A stretch of 11,993 bases of DNA from Candidatus Zixiibacteriota bacterium. Its GTDB lineage: Bacteria > SM23-81 > DAOVCL01. Below, piece after piece: positions 6,070-11,993 of the stretch. Each line of letters begins with the position of its first letter. The stretch's first letter is position 1. A model generated the notes under the pieces. The model was not told the DNA's origin. It ran no database searches and was given only the letters and a program-made list of their open reading frames with translations. Where the stretch lies: positions 1-11,993 of the forward strand of contig DAOVCL010000042.1 of NCBI GenBank assembly GCA_030670005.1, in the 5' to 3' direction. The translations under genes were made by a program, and so were the position numbers.

Positions 6070-7461
6070 ATGCCCCAATTTAACAAGATAACAGATGAGG
6101 TCCTCAGGGAGATTTCCGATATCTGTGAGGCGGCTACTGACCCTGATATAACAGAGGCCTATGGCCGGGATGAGACATCCGACCTCTTCTCCCTCCCCGA
6201 GGCGGTAGTCAGGCCCACCAAGGCCGAGCAGGTCTCTCAGCTCTTGAAACTGGCCTCCCAGAGGCTTTTTCCCGTCACCCCGCGGGGAACGGGAACTGGA
6301 GTCTCCGGAGGGGCCGTGCCGGTTGAGGGGGGATTGGTCATCTCCCTGGAGAAGATGGACCGATTGATGGAGAGTGATCAGGAGAATCTGATGGCCGTTG
6401 TCGAACCCGGATTGATCACCGGTGAGTTCCAGAACCAGGTTGAGGAGTTAGGGCTTTTCTACCCACCTGATCCGGCCAGCTTGGATTCCTGTAGCTTAGG
6501 GGGAAATGTGGCTGAGGGGGCAGGTGGCCCTCGGGCCTTCAAGTATGGCATCACCAAGGATTATGTCACCGGCCTGGAGTTAGTCCTGGCCTCTGGCCAG
6601 ACCATCAGCTTGGGGGGGAAGATAATCAAGGATGTCTCCGGTTACAATCTGATTGGAACATTTATTGGATCCGAGGGGACCCTGGGGATAATCACCTCCA
6701 TCACCCTCAGGCTGATCCCCCTTCCCCCCTGTAAGGTTGACCTCCTGGTTCCATTTCCCTCTTTAGAGAAGGCAGGGGAAACTGTCTCCCTCCTGGTGGA
6801 GAAGGGGATCGTTCCGGCCACAATTGAATTTATGGAGAGGAACGCTCTGCTCGCCTCGGAGAAGAAGATCAATAGAGAGGTTCCCTTTAGGGATAAGGCC
6901 GCCCAACTTCTCATTGAGATAGATGGCCAAAAGAAGGAGGAGCTGGAAGGGCTCTATGAGACCATAGGGGAGATCTGCCTGGACCAAGGGGCAGAAGATG
7001 TGCTGGTGGCCGACAACAGACCGGACCAGGAGAGGATGTGGGAGGCCCGCAGGGAGATCCCCGAGGGCTTGGCTCTCCTCAGCCCCATCATTGACAAGGA
7101 GGATGTGGTCGTCCCCCGCACCCAGATAGCAGCCTTCCTGAGGGCCAAGGAGGAGATGGCCAAAAAATATGGGATGAAGATAGTCTGTTTTGGCCACGCT
7201 GGTGATGGCAACATCCACACCAATGTCCTCAAGGGCGAGATGGCCGATGAGAAGTGGAAGAAGGTGAGGAAGGCGATAGATTATGAGCTTATCCGCACCG
7301 TCCTCTCCCTGGGGGGAACAATCACCGGTGAGCACGGCATCGGCGCGGTGAAGAGGGAATATCTCAAGGAGTTTGCCAGCCCTGCGGCCCTCTCCCTGAT
7401 GCGGGGCATAAAGCAGACCTTCGACCCCCAGGGCATAATGAACCCAGGAAAGGTTCTGTGA
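6070..7461 (+). CDS. glcD: FAD-binding oxidase, GlcD / D-lactate dehydrogenase family
   Basis: This flavoprotein likely oxidises a 2-hydroxy acid (glycolate or D-lactate) to the 2-oxo acid and passes electrons to partner subunits or the quinone pool. From the ATG chosen by the ribosome-binding site it has 463 residues, typical of GlcD. The PCMH-type FAD-binding domain (about 40-220) shows VVRPTKAEQV, PRGTGTGVSGG (71-81), YPPDPAS, SLGGNVAEGAGGPRAFKYG (142-160), GGKIIKDVSGYN and GSEGTLGIIT (200-209). The C-terminal oxidase domain has the metal-binding GHAGDGNIH (375-383) and EHGIG (421-425), then FDPQGIMNPGKVL at the end. Usual partners GlcE and GlcF are absent from the window, so the substrate cannot be fixed. 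Its stop shares one base with the ATG of the RadC-like gene, where base composition changes sharply. Confidence 0.92.
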   Translation: MPQFNKITDEVLREISDICEAATDPDITEAYGRDETSDLFSLPEAVVRPTKAEQVSQLLKLASQRLFPVTPRGTGTGVSGGAVPVEGGLVISLEKMDRLMESDQENLMAVVEPGLITGEFQNQVEELGLFYPPDPASLDSCSLGGNVAEGAGGPRAFKYGITKDYVTGLELVLASGQTISLGGKIIKDVSGYNLIGTFIGSEGTLGIITSITLRLIPLPPCKVDLLVPFPSLEKAGETVSLLVEKGIVPATIEFMERNALLASEKKINREVPFRDKAAQLLIEIDGQKKEELEGLYETIGEICLDQGAEDVLVADNRPDQERMWEARREIPEGLALLSPIIDKEDVVVPRTQIAAFLRAKEEMAKKYGMKIVCFGHAGDGNIHTNVLKGEMADEKWKKVRKAIDYELIRTVLSLGGTITGEHGIGAVKREYLKEFASPAALSLMRGIKQTFDPQGIMNPGKVL

Positions 7462-7814
7462 TGATGAAAAAAGATGAAAATAAAAGCGCCGTTACTGAGG
7501 AGGGAAAGAAAGTGGAATGGCGCCATCCAGGGGGGAAGTTACGCAGGTTAGGTCCTGAATCCTGCACTGATGCAGAGCTTTTGGCTGTTCTAATTGGATC
7601 TGGCGGCCCTGGCAGATCAGCCGAGGAAATTGCCAATGAAATCCTAAAAAAGTTCGACTCCTTCAAGGGATTAGCTAATCAACCCTTTGAGAAGCTCTAT
7701 CGGATAAAAAATCTGAAAGAGGTAAGGGTGACTCGTATCGCTGCCGCCTTTGAGATCGCTCGGAGAATAGTCAAACAGGTCTTGGAGGAGAAGGAAAATG
7801 CCCAGGATTCCTGA
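7461..7814 (+). CDS. RadC N-terminal (UPF0758 helix-hairpin-helix) domain protein without the JAMM/MPN domain
   Basis: The 117 residues match the N-terminal domain of RadC: RLGPESCTDAELLAVLIGSG (29-48), GRSAEEIANEILKKFDSF (51-68), then KLYRIKNLKEVRVTRIAAAFEIARR (78-102). Full RadC is about 225 residues with a C-terminal metal-binding JAMM/MPN domain; that part is wholly missing, and the gene runs straight into the restriction-modification gene with a 17-nt overlap. The usual glycine-rich hairpin (KGIG) is replaced by KNLKE, so standard helix-hairpin-helix DNA binding may be altered. ATG at 7461 is preferred: AGGAAAGG lies 7 nt upstream and the start overlaps the glcD stop by one base. Codon use is AT-richer than glcD and like the next gene. 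The overlap implies co-translation, so I infer an accessory role to the downstream enzyme. A truncated radC remnant is the alternative. Confidence 0.75.
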   Translation: MMKKDENKSAVTEEGKKVEWRHPGGKLRRLGPESCTDAELLAVLIGSGGPGRSAEEIANEILKKFDSFKGLANQPFEKLYRIKNLKEVRVTRIAAAFEIARRIVKQVLEEKENAQDS

Positions 7815-10800
7815 TACCTTTGGATTTACTCATCATTATACTGAAAGGACGGTAAACCAACGTTTTGTGGAATGGATAAACAGAACCATTGAAGATAAAA
7901 ATCTGGATTTCGGTATCGCCCTTCAGGAGACTGGATTAAGCGACAGGAGATCGCCGGATATTATCATTCAAGAATCACCACAGAGCAAGCAAGTTGTCTG
8001 CCTCATTGAACTGAAGTTACCTCACTTCGATGCCCTGAGTGAAAGTGAACTGGTTGAACCCGCATCCGAAAAAGCTTATAAATTACGATCTCCTTACTTC
8101 GCTACCTCAAATATTAACCAGTTGGTCCTTTTCTCCACCCAGAAGCACCGGGAGTTGACCAACCTTCCTGAGCAGATTATCAATACCTATCGCCTGACAA
8201 GCATCACTGACCCAGATCTCATAGACCAACCAAGGATTCGACTCCAAATTCAGCGGAATTTAGAGCGATTCCTAACCGAACTCTATGAAGTAGCCAAGAA
8301 GAAAAAATCCGTCCCTAAAAGGTCCATAGATGAAATCCTCATCTATCGCTTACGCTCAGCGATCGATTCCTTGCAGATTCACTATCAGAAGTTAATAAGA
8401 GAGAGGATAATCGACGGGAGGTTTAGCCAAAGGCTGAAGAAGTGGTTTAATGAGCAACATTGGAGTTACTCCGGTCAGGCCCCAGATATAGAAAGAGTTG
8501 CTCGCCAGGCGGCCTATCTTCTCATTGACAAGGTACTCTTTTACACCGCTTTGCAGGAAAAACATAAGCTTAGCCCCCTGTCTATCCCGTCAGATATTAC
8601 CGATAGCAAGATTCTCAAAGGCACTCTTCAGGTCTATTTTAACCGGGCCCTGGATATTGATTATGAAACCATCTTTACCACTGACTTTATTGATGAGCTT
8701 GCCTTTCCTCAAGCCTCAGAGGCGATCCTCACCCTTAAAGAGGTGCTTGAAGATATAAAGCGCTATAAGCTCTCCGAGTTGGATTACGATATCATTGGTC
8801 ATATCTTTGAACGGCTCATTCCCTATGATGAGCGTCATATGCTCGGTCAATATTTCACTCGTTCGGACATTGTGGACCTCATTTTAGGTTTCTGCTTGCA
8901 GAAAGAAGAGGATAAAGTCTTTGACCCTGCTTGTGGCACGGGAACTTTCCTTGTCCGTGCTTACAAACGAAAGAAACTCCAGAATACCTGTTTAGACCAC
9001 AATGTTATCTTAAAGACCCTCTGGGGTGGAGACATTGCCAAATTTCCCGTTTCCCTGGCTACCATCAATTTAGCCATTAGAAATTTAGGCGCTAATGAGA
9101 ACTATCCCGGCATATTCCAGAAAGATTTCTTCCAATTACATCCTGACTTGACCGAATTCACTCAACCTCGGAAGGTAATTGTTCGAGCATTGGATAAAAA
9201 GAAAATAGAACTTGAGCTCCCCCGTTACTTTGATTGTGTCGTTGGCAATCCTCCCTATACAAGGCAAGAGGAGATGGAAGAACTCATCGGTGGAAAGGGT
9301 TACAAAAATGAAATTATTAAAACAGTTACTCATTATCGAGGTAAGAGGATTGCTAACCTGGGCAAACGGGCAGGTATACATTCCCATTTCTTTCTCCACG
9401 GCTGGAAATTCTTAAACGAAGGAGGTCGCTTTGGATTTATCGTCTCCAACTCCTGGCTTGATGTGGACTACGGGAAGTACCTCAAGGCGTTTTTCCTCAA
9501 GCGTTACAAAATCATTGCCATTATTGAATCCAAAGTAGAGAGATGGTTTGAAGAAGCGGATATCAATACCTGCATAGTTATCCTGCAAAAATGCAGTCAA
9601 AAAAAGCTAAGAGACGGTAATCTTGTCCGTTTTGTCTATCTCAAGAAACCTCTGACCCATTTTATCCCTCCTGCTGAAGACAAATGGGAGGAAGAAATTA
9701 ACCGTCGCAATCAAGTTGATAAACTCAGGAAGTTAGCGCTCAGCCGAAATCAATTTTACGAAAATGAGGAAATAAAAATCTATCCCAAATTGCAAAGAGA
9801 ATTATGGGGTGAAGGATATGACAAGGAGAGTAAAAAATATGTTGGATCTAAGTGGGGTAAATATATCCGTGCCCCTCAGATCTTCTTTAAGATTTTAGAT
9901 AAGGGTAAAGGAAAGCTCGTCCCCTTAAAGGAAATTGCTGATGTTCGTCGTGGATTTACTACAGGAGCCAATGAATTCTTCTATCTTACCGAAGAAAAGA
10001 TAAAACAATGGGGAATCGAGAAGGAATTCTGGATGCATAAAGAAGGGGACAAATGGGTGCCCAATTATGTTGTAAGGTCGCTTAGAGAATGTGCTGCACT
10101 TACTGCAAACACTGACGATCTGAAATCGCGTATCCTCATGATTCATAAGGAGAAAAAGGATTTAAAAGGGACTAAACTTCTTAAGTTCATTATAAACGGC
10201 GAAGAGAAAGGATACAATAATCGACCAACATGTAAAGGTAGAAAACGCTGGTACGAGATCACTGAAAAATATCCGTTTCCAATCCTTTTCTCCCAAATGA
10301 TGGGAGATAGATTCATAGTTGTATACAATCCTGATCTTGCCTATGTAGACCACAACTTTCACGAAGTGCGCCCAAATGATGAAAAACAAATCGTAACAAT
10401 GGTGGCTCTGCTGAACAGTATTATAGGAGCTTTATTCCATGAACTCGAAAGCTATATTTTAACAGGGGCAATCAATGTCGCCAAAATGGATACATGGTCT
10501 GTTGAACGCTTCTTAACTTTGAATCCTGAGAAACTCAGTAAAGCACAGCTTCAACATTTAAAAAATGCCTTTCACTCCTTGTCATCTCGACCTATCGACC
10601 ATATTTTCAAGGAACTCGGGGTTTCCACTCCTGAAGAGGTCTCCCTTAACAAAGTCAAACCTGATCGACGGGAATTGGATAAGGTTGTTATGGGGGATAT
10701 TTTAGGCTTGACTGATGAGGAGCAACTCGAGGTCTACCGGGCAGTAGTTGATTTGGTAAGTTCCCGGATCAAGAAGGCAAAGAGTGTGGAGAGGAAAAAG

Positions 10801-11265
10801 AAAATTAAGGGTGGCATAGATGTTGACGCTTTTGTGAAAACGGTGATGGAAAGGGTAGAAGAAGAGACTTTAGGAAAGTTTTATCGAGAAGAAATCCTAA
10901 CCCATAAACCACTTTACACTAAGAAACTCCCTAAGCCTACGAGCGATATTGGGCTTGAGGCAGAATTAGGCTTAAAATTTGAAAAGGATATCCACAAATA
11001 TCGGCTCTTTTCAGGCAAAAAATATATCTTCTGCAAATCTGAGCCAGAAGCACGCTACCTCAAAGTTTGGGTAGAGGCTGGATTGGAAAGCGTCAAAGTT
11101 CCTAAAGATGAAGATTGTTTGGCTAAGATTGTCCCCCAATTAGAAAAATTGATAGAGAAAATTAAGAAGACAATAGAGTCCTATACCGACTCTATCCTCC
11201 AGCCCAAACTCCGCCAGAAAATCCTCCATCAACTCTGGCAGAAGATAACCGAAGGAATTGAATAA
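7798..11265 (+). CDS. Single-chain restriction-modification enzyme: N-terminal PD-(D/E)XK nuclease, N6-adenine methylase, target-recognition region (type IIG-like)
   Basis: A 1155-residue cytoplasmic enzyme expected to methylate adenine at a DNA target using S-adenosylmethionine and to cleave unmodified DNA. Domains in order: nuclease (about 10-165) with SPDIII (Asp54) and LIELKLP (Glu71, Lys73), a PD-(D/E)XK pattern; helical connector (about 170-330); methylase (about 330-600) with IGHIFERLIPYDERHMLGQY, the SAM motif FDPACGTGTFLVRAY (Asp376 to Tyr389), LWGGDIAKFPVSLATINLAI, the catalytic NPPY at 484-487, and GGRFGFIVSNSWL. A TaqI-like target-recognition region (about 705-910) begins VPLKEIADVRRGFTTGANEF. 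A charged C-terminal extension (about 955-1155) follows, with LGLTDEEQLEVYRAVVDLV at 969-987. GGAGGAGAAGG just upstream is a strong ribosome-binding site. The mixed CGN/AGA/AGG arginine codons contrast with the AGG-rich operon upstream. No separate HsdR, HsdS, PglZ or helicase is in view, so the single-chain reading is favoured; the target sequence cannot be predicted. Confidence 0.88.
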   Translation: MPRIPDTFGFTHHYTERTVNQRFVEWINRTIEDKNLDFGIALQETGLSDRRSPDIIIQESPQSKQVVCLIELKLPHFDALSESELVEPASEKAYKLRSPYFATSNINQLVLFSTQKHRELTNLPEQIINTYRLTSITDPDLIDQPRIRLQIQRNLERFLTELYEVAKKKKSVPKRSIDEILIYRLRSAIDSLQIHYQKLIRERIIDGRFSQRLKKWFNEQHWSYSGQAPDIERVARQAAYLLIDKVLFYTALQEKHKLSPLSIPSDITDSKILKGTLQVYFNRALDIDYETIFTTDFIDELAFPQASEAILTLKEVLEDIKRYKLSELDYDIIGHIFERLIPYDERHMLGQYFTRSDIVDLILGFCLQKEEDKVFDPACGTGTFLVRAYKRKKLQNTCLDHNVILKTLWGGDIAKFPVSLATINLAIRNLGANENYPGIFQKDFFQLHPDLTEFTQPRKVIVRALDKKKIELELPRYFDCVVGNPPYTRQEEMEELIGGKGYKNEIIKTVTHYRGKRIANLGKRAGIHSHFFLHGWKFLNEGGRFGFIVSNSWLDVDYGKYLKAFFLKRYKIIAIIESKVERWFEEADINTCIVILQKCSQKKLRDGNLVRFVYLKKPLTHFIPPAEDKWEEEINRRNQVDKLRKLALSRNQFYENEEIKIYPKLQRELWGEGYDKESKKYVGSKWGKYIRAPQIFFKILDKGKGKLVPLKEIADVRRGFTTGANEFFYLTEEKIKQWGIEKEFWMHKEGDKWVPNYVVRSLRECAALTANTDDLKSRILMIHKEKKDLKGTKLLKFIINGEEKGYNNRPTCKGRKRWYEITEKYPFPILFSQMMGDRFIVVYNPDLAYVDHNFHEVRPNDEKQIVTMVALLNSIIGALFHELESYILTGAINVAKMDTWSVERFLTLNPEKLSKAQLQHLKNAFHSLSSRPIDHIFKELGVSTPEEVSLNKVKPDRRELDKVVMGDILGLTDEEQLEVYRAVVDLVSSRIKKAKSVERKKKIKGGIDVDAFVKTVMERVEEETLGKFYREEILTHKPLYTKKLPKPTSDIGLEAELGLKFEKDIHKYRLFSGKKYIFCKSEPEARYLKVWVEAGLESVKVPKDEDCLAKIVPQLEKLIEKIKKTIESYTDSILQPKLRQKILHQLWQKITEGIE

Positions 11266-11529
11266 AGAAAAGAAACAGCAGCAAAAGTTGAGAGGGCTAG
11301 GTTGGTGAAAAGCAATTTGGATAGCTATGGCGGGGGTAGGACTCTGGTCCAAATACCAGGTATGACCCAGCACTTATGCATAAGTGCTGGGTGGGGCGTC
11401 AGGATATAGGACATTAAGTGCTGCCAATCCAGTTTGACTATCGGGATGGCAACCGATCTGGAAAGGCCATTACTGGAGCGCCTACCTCTTTGAGTGTGCC
11501 CCCGCCGTTTAAAAAGGGCTGTTTAAGTG
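11266..11529. other. Intergenic segment after the restriction-modification gene
   Basis: No supported gene here. The frame of the upstream gene stays open for 47 codons past its TAA (to TAG at 11407-11409), but the translation has no recognisable family and no start. The segment holds a small CTGGT/ACCAG inverted repeat (11344-11359), the 28-bp palindrome, and a partial echo of its arm (TTAAGTGCTG, about 11414). An open frame at 11418-11636 runs across the fossil that follows in another frame and is not convincing. Confidence 0.5.
11365..11392. repeat. 28-bp perfect palindrome
   Basis: The left arm ACCCAGCACTTATG is followed at once by its exact reverse complement, with no spacer, 99 nt after the stop of the restriction-modification gene. 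No T-run follows. Part of the arm recurs as TTAAGTGCTG about 20 nt downstream. Candidates are an operator for a dimeric regulator, a terminator-like cruciform, or a REP-like insertion; the sequence does not decide between them. Confidence 0.8.
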
Positions 11530-11670
11530 ATGTTGGCTTTGAGACTTTTGGGCTTGACCGAAGAGGAGCAACTTGGGGTCTATTGTGCAGTCGTAGAGCT
11601 GGTGAAAAACAGGCTAGTGAAGGCTCGCCCCGTTAAATTGTGCTTATTTAACAGGGCAAGAAGTGTGTGA
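11530..11670 (+). pseudogene. Fossil of a second restriction-modification gene (C-terminal fragment)
   Basis: The frame from ATG 11530 to TGA 11668-11670 encodes 46 residues containing LGLTEEEQLGVYCAVVELV followed by KNRLVKARPV. This aligns without gaps to residues 969-987 of the neighbouring enzyme, LGLTDEEQLEVYRAVVDLV. By my hand count 15 of 19 residues and 44 of 57 bases agree (11548-11604 against 10702-10758). A TAA precedes it in frame at 11524-11526 and nothing upstream matches the rest of the enzyme, so this is a leftover of a homologous gene, not a working protein. It is either a diverged partial duplication or what remains of a second, related system at the same site. Confidence 0.7.
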
Positions 11671-11678
11671 GATGTGCT

Positions 11679-11993
11679 ATGACCCGAAGAAACACCATCG
11701 GCGTTCTATCCCGGCTACGCCGGTGGGATTACACCCAACCAGGGGCATATTTCGTCACCATCTGCACCCACAGTGGGGAATGTCTGTTGGGAAGGGTTGT
11801 CAACGGGATAATGCAACTGTCCACATTTGGGGAAATCGCCCGAGATGAATGGTCATCATCGTCCCAAATTCGTCGGGAAATTCGGTTGGATACATTTGCT
11901 GTAATGCCCAATCACCTCCATGGCATCGTGTGGATTGTGGGTGATGACGTTGTAGGGGCGACCGGTCGGGCGCCCCTACCCCCACGGGTGCCA
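11679..11993 (+). CDS. REP-associated tyrosine transposase (Y1/IS200-like, RAYT), 5' frameshifted and cut by the window end
   Basis: The frame, 105 codons to the edge, reads RWDYTQPGAYFVTICTH (15-31), ECLLGRVVNG, FGEIARDEW and FAVMPNHLHGIVWI (73-86). The His-Leu-His at 79-81 is the HUH metal-binding motif of Y1 transposases of the RAYT branch; the catalytic tyrosine would lie beyond the window. RAYTs process single-stranded REP palindromes. The N-terminus is odd: another frame from ATG 11672 reads MCYDPKKHHRRSIP, the usual RAYT beginning, while the rest of the protein is in the frame of ATG 11679. A frameshift at about 11705-11725 therefore separates start and body, unless ATG 11679 is used to give a shorter protein. 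No clear ribosome-binding site is seen. After the HUH motif the coding sequence contains a REP-like palindrome read as VGATGRAPLPP. The identity is secure; whether it is active is doubtful. Confidence 0.87.
   Translation, partial: MTRRNTIGVLSRLRRWDYTQPGAYFVTICTHSGECLLGRVVNGIMQLSTFGEIARDEWSSSSQIRREIRLDTFAVMPNHLHGIVWIVGDDVVGATGRAPLPPRVP
11952..11979. repeat. REP-like palindrome inside the transposase gene
   Basis: Arms GTAGGGGCG (11952-11960) and CGCCCCTAC (11971-11979) are perfect complements around a 10-nt centre containing ACCGGT. The leader TTGTAGGG matches that of palindrome A near 5276. It lies in frame within the transposase coding sequence just after the HUH motif, so the element is translated. 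RAYTs are known to act on such palindromes, making this a likely own-substrate site within the gene. Confidence 0.75.

Noticed and set aside
6763..7335. 190-residue minus-strand open frame opposite glcD
   Set aside because: Shadow of a well-supported gene with conserved motifs; no family signature in the antisense product.
7461..11265. BREX, DISARM or type I system
   Set aside because: No PglZ, BrxL, helicase, HsdR or HsdS genes in view, and the methylase carries its own N-terminal nuclease motif.
11418..11636. 72-residue plus-strand open frame
   Set aside because: Overlaps, in another frame, the fragment with clear homology to the restriction-modification enzyme; its own product is low-complexity and unrecognised.

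Overview
The window looks like a bacterial chromosome segment: a conserved housekeeping operon followed by a small accessory region. Every gene I can support is on the + strand. The order folD-xseA-xseB-ispA-dxs, together with purine-rich, AGG-dominated arginine codon use, suggests a deltaproteobacterial (Desulfobacterota-like), perhaps thermophilic, organism. That placement is an inference from gene order and codon style, not from a marker gene.

Layout. Positions 3-134 hold the 3' end of an unrecognised gene. Positions 131-5182 hold a tightly packed operon: folD (one-carbon folate metabolism), xseA and xseB (exonuclease VII), ispA (prenyl diphosphate synthase) and dxs (first step of the MEP isoprenoid pathway). 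Genes overlap or are 2 nt apart, so translational coupling is likely. Dxs and IspA stand at the two ends of isoprenoid precursor supply; XseA and XseB form one enzyme.

Positions 5183-6069 are a repeat-rich interval around one small orphan HicB-like gene (5332-5547). Two related palindromes flank that gene. They are followed by two further hairpins, a possible fossil of a four-helix-bundle (S23-like) gene, and a heptanucleotide-periodic tract that runs up to a very strong ribosome-binding site. Then comes a GlcD-type FAD oxidase (6070-7461).

At the glcD stop codon the composition and codon use change abruptly to AT-richer DNA. A RadC N-terminal-domain-only protein (7461-7814) overlaps the start of a 1155-residue single-chain restriction-modification enzyme (7798-11265), which has a PD-(D/E)XK nuclease motif followed by an N6-adenine methylase. 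The pair forms a compact two-gene unit and is the best candidate here for a poorly described defence system.

Downstream are a 28-bp perfect palindrome (11365-11392), a fossil of a second, related restriction-modification gene (11530-11670), and a REP-associated tyrosine transposase (from 11679, cut by the window end). The transposase has a 5' frameshift and carries a REP-like palindrome inside its own reading frame. The region from 7461 to the end reads as a horizontally acquired, decaying defence and mobile-element patch. I found no tRNA, rRNA or CRISPR array.
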